Assembly: GCF_028389875.1 (NCBI RefSeq)
Contig: NC_084663.1
Location: 121,233,801-121,297,800, forward strand
Source of the DNA: Rhea pennata
Taxonomy: Eukaryota; Chordata; Aves; Rheiformes; Rheidae
Direction: 5' to 3'
Length of the DNA stretch: 64,000 bases
Shown here: in pieces, positions 22,980-36,500 of the stretch
Layout: every line of letters starts with the position of its first letter
Position numbering within the stretch: position 1 is the stretch's first letter
Made by a program: the position numbers and the translations under genes
The notes under the pieces: model-generated
The model's database searches: none
What the model was told of the DNA's origin: nothing
Seen by the model: the letters and a program-made list of their open reading frames with translations, nothing else

Positions 22980-25900
22980 TTTAATCTTGCTTTTCTAAGA
23001 TGTATGGCATGCTCCGATGCAGTCTCCTGCTCCTAAAAGTTCGTTTTCCAGTGATCTGCCTGTGGTGTCTTCACAGCCTAGTCCTTTTGCATTCGAGCGT
23101 TTTGGATCTGACCCTTTAAAACTCGTTCATCTTGGTACAACTTGAAAAAACATAGTTGGCTTTATCTTTGTTTTAGGCTTTCTTTTCATTGAAATGAGCC
23201 AGTTTGAATTAAACACCTTAATAGGGTTTTATATGCCAAAATAGAACTATTAAAATTTGAAGAGTTTCTTCTTAAATGTACATTAGAATAAGGAGATTTG
23301 TGTTCCTGTTGAAGGCTAATCTGGCCCTTTATCACTTCTTTGAAGACTGCTCAAATTCTAGAGAGTAGCATTTAACCCATGTACAGGTTTTCAAATAATA
23401 CATTTTTAGATATTCTACATAGGTCACAAGTGTTCTGAAATAGTTACCAGAATCCTTATAATGTGTTTCAGTGCTGTGTTTAAATCCTTTGGCCACGGAG
23501 TCAAGGCAAATAGTCAAGCCGCATTAAAGAAAACTTGCAGCATACCTCACTGGGTCAAGTTACTTGCTCCCCTTTCTAGATCTGCTTTTTGTCATTGCTA
23601 ACTCCTTCGGTGATTTCACAAACTTTTTAAACTGTCTGTAAAAGAAGCATTTTTTTTTCATTCACACACTTGGGCCGGTGCCTCTTCTCTCCTGGTATTA
23701 ATGTGCTCAGGGGACAAGCTAGCACAAAACCCAAACAAACTGCTTGGCTTAATCTGCAGTACTTTGCTGATCTGACTTGCTGCATGAGTATGTAGAGATG
23801 TGCATTGGCAGAACAGCAGGCCTAGTGTTGTAATGTGAACAGACAATGAAGAAAACAGTTCCTCTGTTAGTATAAACCGATTTATGCACTGAAATCAGCA
23901 GTGCTACTAGAAGAGCTTTTGTGAAACTAACCTGAGCTCATAAATCTGGCAAGGAACACAGCTAACTTTTTCACGGATGCTCAGTTATTTGTCATCCAGA
24001 CAGAAGCAAATTGGTCTTGTATAACTATTTTTTCATCCACAACTCTCCAAAACAGCCTGTGTCACAGACAGAGAACAGCCATGTTAGTACTATCCTGCTG
24101 AAAAAGGTATGTTAAGGTCTGCTCACATACATACATGCATGTACACCTATAAATATATGTTATTGTGCTATTACTTATTATCAGCATTTCTGGATCTGTC
24201 AAACTCCCAGTGATACTGCAGCTGTTAGAACAAAGTCCACAAGGTGGCTTGTGGTATATTGGTACCAGACAGCAGTTATGCCACTCATTTGGGAAAATTT
24301 TGAACAAAATTCTCAAAATATTTGTGGTTTCAAAGGACAGAAGACAGCTATGTCTTAGACAAATATGCCTAAGAAGCTGACTTTATTTAAAGTTGTATAG
24401 ATGCTTAAATTCCTTGTAAATAAGATTTTTCTTGATGTTAATGAATCTAGGCCAGGAATTAATGGTGTAGAATTATTTGGCATTTAAGTTGTCTGTAAGT
24501 AGGTTCATTTTCTCAAATATACTTATTCAGAATTATTTGAACATTTTCTCATTCCTTCAGAGTAGCATGTTCATGAACAATTCTTTCAATATTTCTAATT
24601 TTAAATGCTTCTATGGAGCACTTAGATTGATATGCTTTTCATCTACTTGTGTGTGGTTGCAGCTGTTACGACCCAATGCATCTTTGTTGAGTACAAGATT
24701 TATTTTCCATCCAGAACATCTAGTAGCTGTTCAGATTTGGTTTTGATCATTTTTGCCAGCAAGTTCAATCAATGGAATTTTGTCAAAAACTGTTCCTGTG
24801 CAAAAAATGAATGTGAAGTAAATGATTTAAAAAACGTGGATGATTGTACATGGCCTTTAGGGAAAAAATTACCTGTGTATGTGAAAACTGTAATATACTT
24901 GCATTGATTTTATGTGTAAGAATAAAAATGTTACTCTTTTTTGTGATGCAAATATTGTACTGTAGAACAAAGTGGTGTACTCTGCATAGCTTGTTTTTTA
25001 ATGTAGATACTTGTTTTATTTTCAATACAAAAATATTTAAAATAAAGTCATATCCTGGGAGCTAGGCTTCCTTTTTCTAGAGCAGTAGTTTCAACCCTTT
25101 TTGATTTACAGACCTCTAAAATTTTCCAGTGAAGATTTCAACCCTATGTGATTATTTTAGAACTTATGACAATAGTGTTTTTTTTTCTTTCTTTTTTTCT
25201 TTTTTTTCCCACAGAGAAGTAGCTGAGAAACCCTTAGGCAACCATAGTTCAGCAGCTGAATAATGATTTTCTAGAGGAAAACTTGTGCTGTGGAAAGAGA
25301 AGGGGAAAGGATAAAGAAAGAAGAATGCTCATTAGAAAGAATATTGACATTATTATTGCTGACAGCTGTCTATGAAAAAGGAAACTAATTTTTTGCTTCT
25401 TTAATAAGTTTGTATGAAACCTCATAATGACTGTTAGTAGGTAAATAGAAATCCTATTTTTTCTAGCTAGAGCCTATCACTTATCAGAGAAGGACTGACA
25501 CTGCAGGTATTTGGAGAGAATGGGAATAGAATGACAAGCCGGCAGTAAGATATACAATCAGAGTATTACAAAAGAAGCAGTGTTTCTGTAATCATTTCAA
25601 GGCAAAGTACCCATGCAAAACTTTTTCTTAAGGTTTAGATTTCTCAACAGGAAAATAATTATGATGTGGTATAATATAAAACTTCTGCCTTCATTCCTGG
25701 TATTGCAGTTTGAGTGCCACATTTTGAGCTTTTCGAGCTGTCACCCTCATTCTTCTGAGAATAGCAGAATCTAGTTAATATTTTCCACTCACAATCCACA
25801 TGCCTAAGAGCTCAGACTGTTTCAGATAAATGCTGCCAGACTAGTGCAAACTATATAGTGATACTACCATAGAAGACGACTACATACTAGTAAACACAAC

Positions 25901-28900
25901 TTAAAAAAACTACTTTAAAAGGTGATAGTTCCAAAGGTCAGACAATGTTTTTTTTTTAAAAAATACACTACAGATATTAAGGCATGCATTCTCTAAGCAG
26001 GAAGATGGTCATGTTACTACAGTGATTGTTGTTTAAAAATGAGGTACCTTCATTTATATCTGGTAAGCCATTCATGGATCCTAGATACATTGAAAAAAAG
26101 GTGCAAGGGCAACTAAGATACAAAATTTGTTATGGTGCAGCAGACCTGCTGTGAATTACTGTTACCTGCTTTCACAGCTCTGATTAACTTCAGTTGGAGT
26201 TTGGTTTCTGAGGTTCTTTACAAATAAGATACAGAGTATTGTGACTACAGTGGAAATGGAAAAAAGACAAATTTAAAAAGTGGCTTTGATTTTCTGGATA
26301 CAGATGTGTACATCCTAGCTCTTTATTTCAGACAAATTGTATAGAAAGAAATCTGTGAAAAAGTAAATAGGAAAAACAGACATTCTTAATATGGCCACCA
26401 TATTCTAGAATGATATCCCTATATTAACTCCAAGAGAGGAAAAACAAAGCAAAATGAAGTGTCTCATGCTTGTTAGAAAAAAAGGAAGGCTTGTGCTTTT
26501 AGTCATGTTGAGCAACGTTTACTTTCAAGAAAGGTAAATGGATTGATCATGTGAAATTTTGCATTAGTACAATGATTATGTTTATCATCCTGTTTTCCTG
26601 TAATCATGGTTTTAGGGATCAAATTTCTTGGCAGAAGGCCCTGTGACTAGAGCTTCAGTTCTCTAGAAGGTTTGTCTAAGTGGATCAGAGAAAGCACTGA
26701 AGAGCTATTAGTGCTATGGAATATTTATGGAGTGAGCTTGATGCTTTAATTCCTCAGTATCAATCAGACAGTTTGGCCTCGAGTAACACAGAGATAGGTA
26801 GCAATTTTCCAGGTTGCAGCAAGTGCATTTGTGCTTGTGCTTTGTTAGGGGACTGAAAAAAATAGGTGTATGATGGGTAAGATTATTTTTTCTTTTAAGA
26901 AAATTGTATCTGATTTTTAAAAGTAATTTGTGGTAACTTCTCACAAAGTAACAAATACAAAATTAGAAAGAACTATGGAAATTGAATTTTCATTATAGAC
27001 TTACTCAAAAATTGTCTCTGCATGTTTTTGTTTCATCAAATAGTGCCAGAAATGTTGTATTATTTTTATGTGAAGTTTTCTGAGTTTATAGAGCCTGGAA
27101 GTGTTACACATACTGTATTTGAGGATGCTATTTTGTCCCTAAGTTATTTCATAAATTACATTTAAATGCTGGTTTTAAGACTACAAAACAGGTATTTCAA
27201 GGAGACCTTGGCACTTTATAAAAACTTTAAACTTAATTCAATGCCTTTTTGTGCCTATAAAGACAAGACTATGATGAGGAGCTGAAACTTGCTTTTAGGC
27301 TGTGAATATGGAAATAATGCCCTGTAAAAAGAGTGGGTCAACTTTTGCAGTTTTATGGCCTGTGCAGTCTTACTGATGTCATTTCAGTACTGATTTATAT
27401 ATTATTGAGTAGAATGTTCAAGTGGCATAGCAAAAATAACTGAGATACCAAATTATTGATGTCTTTAGGTTCATGCTACTAGCTGAATTTCTTACTGTCA
27501 AATCTTCACTGTCAAATTTCATTCTTTGCATGATAAATTCAGACCCAAACCAGAAAAGGGATTTATTATGTAAACATTCTGCAGTTTTGACTGCCTGAAA
27601 TGTGTAGGAAGGCTGGAAAGTACAAAGACACTGTTCTGGAAGAGACCTTTTCGCATGACCTGCTAATGTGTCAATTTGACACTCTTCCTCTCCAATTCCC
27701 TGTGGCAGTTCATTCTGTACGAGCAAATTATACGTGAACAGCAGAAAGGCTGTCTGCCCCTTCAGTGCAAGAATCTTGCTTTAGGTCTTTAGGTCTAACT
27801 CACTGTAAAGTGTTACACTCGGGATTTGGTAGGTATATGTGTTTACACAATGCTACGTATAGATGTTGTTTAGAAAGCTGAATGTGAAGAGAGAAAATGT
27901 ATCCATGCTATTACACAACTGGCTTCCCCTCCCTGAGTTACACAAACATTACTACCTCCAGTGTCATTCTCTTAGTTAGCTCTGTTGGTAGTGCTCATAG
28001 CTGTAGCTTGCACACCACCAGTACAGCTATAGAATACTCTTTGGAGAAGGACATGTAGAAAGGAAGACTTCAGATGGTCTACCTCTATTCTTGAATCTCA
28101 GCCAAGATTCTGTGGTTGCCCAAATGCATGTGTGCTGCATATGTCTCAGTGTACAATATTAAGTGTTAATTCTGCTGAAACTAGACTTCCACCTTGCAAC
28201 TAATGTGCTTTTGGGCAGACTGCAGGGCAGCCTCAGCATTCTAGTGCACGTGACGTGTTATCACAAGAGACTGTGTACCTGATTTTTTTTTTTGGCATAA
28301 ATTAGGAAATGAACAGCATCATCATAGAAAGGATGAAGAGATGCAGACAAATCTTTGTTCTAAACCTTTTTTTATTTTTGTGTTTTGTGATATTTTATGT
28401 ATGTCTGATACATATGGTTTGTATTGCAGATATGAAAAAACATTTTACTAGCTGCAGTACCTGATGGCTCATGACTAGAGAAATCTTAGGTTGACATTGG
28501 CCTTAACATCATGCAGGTATATTCTAACAGTGGGTTAGACGCTGATGACACTTACCAAATGCTAATTCAAAGTACAGAAAATACTGAGCACTTCAGAGCT
28601 ACATAGGGTCTATAGAGGGACCTAACTGTTGTCTTTCCAGGGTATGTGGCTATTCTTCCTTCTGTTAAGGTCTCCTCATATTTCCAAAGTTGCATAAAGT
28701 AGTATTAAAGTTATATTAAATATTAATGGGAGGTTCTGTGTTGGGGATGATCTGGTGAAACCCCAAATTTCCCTTTGTATGGGGATGATAGAGGTAGTTG
28801 AAGTAAGAGAAGACTGTGGGTACCATGCTGCTAGGAGAACATACAGGAGAATTGCTCCTGGAATCTAATATACTAGAGCCTATACGGAGCAGATGTAACA

Positions 28901-31900
28901 TGCAGGAGAGTTCAGTTCAGCCTTTTCCAGGCTAGAGGAGAAGGTAGATTGCAGGGATTTAGAAATAGTCTTAAATCTGCAGCTGAGGACTCTGACTGCC
29001 ATACTCTTGTTAATGGATGCTGGAGTTACTGAAGGAGTATATTTGTTCCCAGCAATCTGCAGAAAGGTGTGATGTGGAACAGAAATTCTGCCCTCTCATC
29101 TCTACAATGTCACCCAGTTGCTGGGATATGATTTTTTCCCTTCAGCTGGACATCTTTTCATTTCAAGTAGGGCTATACAAGCTCTAGGAATATGTAGAGG
29201 GTCTCTGCTCTGGAAACCTTCTCCCCATTGCTTCATAACTGCTGGAAACCTAAAGTGTCATGAGAGCTAGTCTGTGGTGTCTCATTTTATTTGTTAGTAT
29301 AACACTGTCCAGGAAGAGAGAAATTGAGAAGGGATTCTATGATTTATGACATACATGACATACTATTTTACGAAGATGAATTGATCTTTAGATTAATTTG
29401 CATACTTCATTGACAGTGGCACTCTTGGCGACGGGCTAGCATGTGTGGTATTTTGTACTAGCTAGTTTTTGTGCACGAGACCAACAAAGAGGCAGACTGC
29501 ACATTTTTAGCTGCAGCTTATAATAGAAAATTTCTCCACTGTACCTGCATAAAGCTGTAGTAACCAACACTAGTGTGGGGTTTCTGTTAGCCAAATATTT
29601 TTGAGAGATTATATCTGGAATTATTATACTATTAAAGCTAAAATGACATACTTTCTTCCCTTATATGTTTCATCATCTCCTCTGTTTTAGGTCAGATGAT
29701 TCATCCCTGCATTAGTGCTTCTACATTTCCATTGCCTTAATTGGGTCCTTTGGAGGCATTACATTCTATATGTAATTGGCAAAGGCTATTTCTAGCAACA
29801 TGGAGCTCTGTCTTTTCCTTCCTTCTATCCTTCCTTCCTATCTTCTCTCTTTCATTTTCTCTGCTTTTCCTAATTACTCCTTTCCCCTTCCTCAGTCTCA
29901 AATGGTTTCTTTCTTCTTGCCTGTATTACACTTCAGCTTTTATGGGAATGAGACAGAGGACTCCACTCACTCTTGTACTAAGATGTGACTTGTTTTCTTT
30001 AGCCAGGAGTTAGCTCAGAGGAAAGTTACCACTACTTTTCAGGGTGTTTTAAGTTAGAACCAGGTATCTACAAAAACCTTGCAGCAGAGAGTGTCTGGAG
30101 ATGTCCTGGATCAAATGTGTTTGCTGAATATTCCAGATACTCATTTATAGGATAGCCCTCTATCTGAGTGTGTACCAACACAAGGATAGCAGCTGCTCAG
30201 TGTACAGTTATCAAAAACTGGGCTCGGACTAATTGCACCTCCATCTGTCAGGTGGCTGCAACTGGTGGGTATGGAGAGACAATTGCAAGTGTTCTAGTTC
30301 ACCATAGCTTAACAAATTATCTGTTACCAGCTTAACTGAAAAAATCTGACTAAACACCTATTTTTAGTCTATAGCAAATGTAGAAAAAATACTATTGAGA
30401 AAGGTGAACATCCAAATGTTTAATATTTAAAAAAGAAATATGCAATGCCAAATCATTAATAGACTAAAGTTTAAAGATGATATATGCATTTGCATTTTAC
30501 AGGAAATATTTGAAAATTACTTGATTTATCATTGTTACCTACCTCAAATTCTGCAGGATTAAAAATTTCTCAATTTAAAAAGGGCTGTTGCAATCATGTA
30601 ATACACCTCTCCATGTAAATAGTTCATAAAACCCCTCACTAACTCTACACTAAATTTATGGCTTCTAGTATAGCTTTACCCCCCTCCTCTTTCTTTTTTG
30701 CTTCTAGGACTTGAACCGTTCAACATCATCTCCTCTTCAATTAAAAAAAATTAGGGAAAACAGAAGCATTTCCTCTGAAAATGTTCTAAGCAAAAAAGGT
30801 AATTAACTTAATCCAACAGCAAAAAACATGAGCTTCCAGAACTGGAAGATATAGCTTTATAAATTCAGAGAAGGAACAAAATGCAGGATAATTTTAAAAG
30901 TGAGGACAATCAACCACTGGAAAAAATTACTGAGGGTTATGGTGGCTTCACTGACATCAAGACTGCATTCCTACTGGAAATAACTGCAGTAGTCCATGCA
31001 GTGTGCTTGGTACATTCCTGTAATGCATACACCAGGTGTGTCCTGACTGTAAGAGAAGGCAATTTGCCCTCACAGATCTTCCCAAAGTTCTGATTGGGGT
31101 GGAAGGGTAATGTTGAGTGGGCATAACCAAACCCTTAATTTCCATTAAACTGTGTACTGATTGTTATCACTTGATAGCTACATACTTTACTGAAAGAAAG
31201 AGATGCTTTTGTGTTTTTTAATTTGGTGAAACTTCTGGACATATGAATAGCCTGAAATATGGATTCGCTGGAATAAAACCTAGTCAGAACTTTGAGTTGT
31301 GTCACTTATGGAAGACCTAAAAATAATAAATTCAGGGCATTCTCTCAATATATGACAATCATTTCCTGTTGCCTGGCAATATCTCCAGCACTGACTACAG
31401 AACTGGGAATTTATTTTATGATTGTGTGCAAAAAAATCTGTTTATAATTTTCCACTGTGATTCCCCCAAGAGGAGGAACCCCATGTTCCTTAACGAATAC
31501 TAATGACATCTTCTATTCATCCAGGCAAATTTATGACCACGTTTCTGTTCCTCTTTCTGTATTTCCATAAATATTTACTGAAAGACATTCTTGTGTTTTC
31601 TCAAGCTTCTTTTCAGCGAAACTTAGTTTGAACTGATCATAAATAGCTTATTAGAATATAATTTAAATTTTCCTTTATTTTCAAATGCATCTTAAAAAAT
31701 CATGTCTTCACATGGCATGCAAGAATCTTTTTCTAATGTATCTCTATATGACATTTTATTATCCATTCAATATACATGATATGGTTTAAATGTAACCTCA
31801 TACACTCACAGTATCTTGTGCTTGGTAGATCAATGTAAAGACCTCATTTCTATAGTAGGCTTCAGGCAAGCAAACTGCTGCAGGTCCACTGAACTCCCTT

Positions 31901-33377
31901 GAACAACAGTAGTTTTTCCTATCACTTGTACAGTTAGGGCATTTTTGTCAGTGAATTCAGCTTCCAACAATATAAAGGACGAGCTGAATGTCTTTTTCTC
32001 CTGGAATACACTGAGAAGAAGTGGACAAAAACTTTACCGGTTTCTCAGGCTGGAGTACACTCAGAGAATTCCCACATTCTGCATTTTTGGGGACTATATT
32101 AACACTGGAAACAAGCTTGCATGAACTGACTATAAAGTCATGAAATATATAATGCAGAGCTGTTCTGATGAAAGCCACAATGGACCTATTACACATCTAG
32201 AAAACAAATACATGCTAAAATCTATGGTTTAAAATAGCTTGAGTTTTTTCTTACTGTTGGAATTTTAATATTTGGTCAATCCCTCTGATAACAGTAAACC
32301 CCTAAATCTCCTTTTATGGTAAATTCTATTAGAGTGAATCCTGCTGTTGATGGGACAGCTGATCAAAATCAAGCTTAGCCAGTGATGAGCTCAACTGAGC
32401 AAGCGAGATTTTGTTCATGTTTTTCTTTTGTTTACATGGTAACTGTCTCTTTCCCTTTCCCGTACAAACGAATGTCATCCAGCATAGTTGAGACGCGTTG
32501 CCTTTTATTTGCCAGAAGAAGTTGCTAATAATTGAATCAGTTGAACACTGCAATTTGGAGACAAGGATTTTCAATAGAAAAAATATTGGCATACTGCAGG
32601 ATGAACCTGGTGGCATGTTAAGAACACCCTGTTAATCCTACCTGCTAAAAATAATGAATTTGACTTGCCCTGCAGGAGAGATGATCAAGTTGTCTAAATC
32701 ATTGAAATACAGTATTTGAGTTACAGACTTTTATATCTTAATGATATTGAACATAACTTCAGTAGTATCTCCCTTTTTTCATAGTATAGGAAGATAATTC
32801 AGATATCAAAATGGTCATAACTAAGTCAGTTAAATACTTTTTTTGAAAAGAAGAGATTTTGAATTGATCCTTAAACATGCAAAACAAAATATGTTTGTTT
32901 TCATAGAAGTTAATTATATAATATGATTTAGCTTGAATGCAGAGAGCTGGAAAGAATAAACAAGTTAATAAGGTGCTTTGGGATTTGCCTTTATAATGTG
33001 CATGTAAAGACTTGTTAGGGACAGAGGCTTAAACTAAACTGATAGATAAAATTCTAGAAGGTGTTTACAACACCAGACTCGAGAATCTATTGCACAGGGA
33101 GCCATTTCCCTGCCCACTGATTACACAGTTGCCCAAGACTTTAATGGAAGCTATGGCTTCTATTTCCTTTTTTTCTCCTTTGTCATCTCCATGTGTGTTA
33201 GACCTGGTCCTTCCTCATCACACTTTCTGTATGACTTGTGATGCTTAAAGAGTGTAATCACGGTTGCAAAATCAGTTTTGTAAAATCAAGTTTCAACACA
33301 CCAATAGATTTCTATCATTTTAAATTTAAATATTAACATTGTTGAATCACCATTTCCCTTGCAATGATTATATCTTT
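22980..33377. other. Intergenic DNA between ZBTB21 and UMODL1, proximal part
   Basis: This is AT-rich sequence with only short open frames, none recognised. AATAAA-type signals occur on the plus strand around 24,920 and 25,038, and could end a noncoding transcript arising from the CpG island. No splice-supported exon is visible. Poly-T and poly-pyrimidine runs occur near 25,180-25,210 and 29,810-29,900. I see no identifiable mobile element. Confidence 0.5.
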
Positions 33378-33539
33378 GTGCATATGTGTATGTACACATA
33401 CAAATGCATGCACATACATATATGTATATGTATGTGTTTGTGTATACATGTACATACACATGTATTTGTGAATATATACATATATATGTACATATATATA
33501 TACTTCAATACATGCACGTACATGTGCATATATATATAG
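33378..33539. repeat. Cryptic TG/CA/TA alternating repeat
   Basis: About 160 bp are built almost entirely of alternating purine-pyrimidine steps, mixing ATGT, ACAT and TATA units with no single repeat unit. It reads open in several frames on both strands (Tyr/Met/His/Cys/Ile-rich), which is a by-product of the repeat and not a gene. Confidence 0.85.
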
Positions 33540-36500
33540 AAGGAACATCAAAACTGTTAAGAAACGAACTAAACAAATCAGATTCATCTACGTTTACTGC
33601 TTAGACTGGTGGAAATGTAAAAGGGAAACAGAGAAGAGGAGCTGCAACTAAATTAGATACAAAAACTCCTTCTGCTGGATAATCATTAGTTCTGTTTATA
33701 GGAATGCAGAACAGATTTTTATAAGAGGATATTGAGTTATGTGCACAACTCTTACACTTCTAGGAAAATAGTCTTCTCAAATTTAATTTTAGGCAACTCT
33801 AGATTGAAGATCAGCCCATTTCAGCAGGGACTAGATGGTTGCATAATTTAGGCACATGACTTTTCAGAATTCAGATCTTTATGGGGAAAAGAAAGAAAGA
33901 ATTTTTGTGCTTGGTACAGCTAAAAGGAATGGCTTATCAATGTAGCTGGAAGTTGCCTTTAGCTCCTTTTGATTATATTTTCTTTCCAGGGTGCTTTAGA
34001 ATCTTCTTAAATGGAAAAAAAATCTGACTTTTCCTCTTTTTCTGTGGCCAGAGGACTAAAGAATTATGTAGAGCCCATTATTCCGGGTCTACATCACACC
34101 TCTGCCCAGTGAAACTCCAGGCAATTTGTTAAATTTTGGGCTGTGTTGTGTAACTGCAGCTCTTCAGAATGCATAACTGTCTCTAACATGTAATTTTTAA
34201 CATGAAAACATTTCTTTAGTTGTGGATCGTATAGTAAATGCTTTTATTATTAGACCCTTGTTACTATAAAGATATACTTATTACTAAAGGATGCTTTTCT
34301 GTGTCTTTCTGTACCGGGAGGTTCCCACCATGCTGATAAGGATACATACTCACCAAATCCTGGGAGAAGCTTCAAGTTCCCACACTGAAATCAGGATAAT
34401 TTTCTCAGAGTGTTGATTAAGAATCTATCCATCTGCTGCAGTTTATGAGCACTTGGATCTCATCCTGTGAGCTTTTCCAATGCCCAAAGTAGATAATTCT
34501 GTGTATTGCTCTATATCCTGTCCCGTGGCCAACAGCTTTTTCAAAAAAGGATTCTTGTCCCTCTTGCTCTGCGAAGTAAAAGATTCTATCAAAAACAGAT
34601 CTTTTACAAGCGGAGAATGGCATTGCCTTCAGATGTTTTTCTTAGTGCACTATTACTTAGAATCAGGGGCATATACGCAAAGTATTAGTTCACTATTGTC
34701 ATCAGCTAAGCTTTTGCTTTCTTAAATCCTATGCAGCTGAGGCTTGAAAGTTTTGTAGACTATCATAAAGCCTTTTCTGACCTCGCCAGTGGGCTCTGAT
34801 CCATCCATCCCATCATATCTTTGAGAAGCCAAGAACAGCAAATAAATGAAAATGTGCTAGATGCAATCCTATTTCATTTGCCTGCTACTTTTCAGAGGGA
34901 AGTGCACACACATTCTGGTGTCTCTCATTAAAGTGATGCACATGATTATATCAGCAGTATCGCCTTTTTGAGAAGAGTGACATACCCTTGACTCCCATGT
35001 TTCAATGGGAATTTTGGCCTTAAATCAGTTCATGAGCTCACAACCTTGAGCAGGACAAGATTCAGTGGTTTTTAGAATATATTAGAAATGAATTATAAAG
35101 ATGAAGAGCGATAGAATATGATGTGTGCTGATATTTATACTTGGCATTTGAAAGACGTACTAATGTTAATCATGACAACAATCATATTATTGTCATCCTT
35201 CAGGAGTAGCATTGTTGTTATTGTATCTATAAACTGAAGGCCCTATCATTTTCAGTAGCAAATAACAAAGAAAATACTCTCTGCCCCAGAGCACTTGCAA
35301 TCCAAATCTCACAAAGGACAGGATCATGTGCCTCTTTAATGAAAGCCAGATGTTTGATTTCAAGAATGGAATTAAAATCTATTTTCACTGAGGAATTTTT
35401 CTCATGCATGGGAGAAAGCGCACAGGAAGTTTCTCTACTGGCATTTGTGCTAATTAAGGGTACAGAACAGATTCAGTAAATAACCCACTGTTTTCACAAG
35501 CCAATAAACATTTTGAAAAGCATCGTTTGAGCTTTAAATATCTGCTCTCAATATCCAGTAAAATTTTTTTTTTTTTAAGTTAATAGAGTGAAATAATTTT
35601 AGTTGGGATTTTTGCATTCTGAAAACTGGAAGGAAAGAAAAATCAAGAAAATTGTTTTCCTTTTATTTTGTTATGCATCTTTCTTTTCAACTTAGGATGC
35701 AAAAAACTTGTGTGAAGTCTCTTTTGGTTCTAAACATTCAACTTAGGTTACCTCCTTGCCAGGCACTCTCCTTTTTCTTGATCAGGTTTGCAAAAAAGTC
35801 ATTGATTGTTTCTGTTTCTCTTATGGATTACCAAGCCAGTGAGGCAACACAGCCTTTTTTCCAAATTAGGGTTTAGATATCTATGTTCCCTTTCAGCACT
35901 ATGGTATTATGGAGAAAACGCAAATATTTGTGGCAGCAGTTTATGCTTTTAAGAGCCAGGAATGATTTTAATTTGCTGAGTACCTTGAGGAAAAGACAGT
36001 GCTATCTAACTGAGGCAGGAGTGCATATAGGAGAGGGTGTAGAAACAGCAACAGTTTTCCTGGCATCAGGAGTGGAAATATCAGCACTGAGAAACTCTGC
36101 TGAGACAGAGCGTGGTTCTTCCCCAATGTAATGTAAAACTCGTGTTCCAAGGATGGAGGCTTTCTTCTAGCTGCACAGAGTCTTGCAAAGCACCCCGTCT
36201 GTGTGAGCTCTGTGGGCTAATATTAGATTTCCACTCTTCCATTACTTAATTCACAGGTACTGGTGAAATAAGTCTTGTTAGCATGCTGGAAAAGGCTGTG
36301 CATACTGGAGCATTGCTCTTCTCTTTTTAAGCCAAAGTTCAAACTCAGCAGATGCTTGAGATGACAGAAGTCATTTGGCGGGTAAACTATGGCAAATGTA
36401 TATGTGTCAAAATGCAGAATCAGAACAGGACACGAATCGCCTTCTGCTGTGTAATTCAGAGAGAGTTTTAACCTATTAGTACCTTCTGGGCAAGTTTGAA

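Noticed and set aside
33333-33604. Tyr/His/Met-rich open frames on both strands
   Set aside because: They are products of the alternating TG/CA/TA repeat, open in several frames at once.
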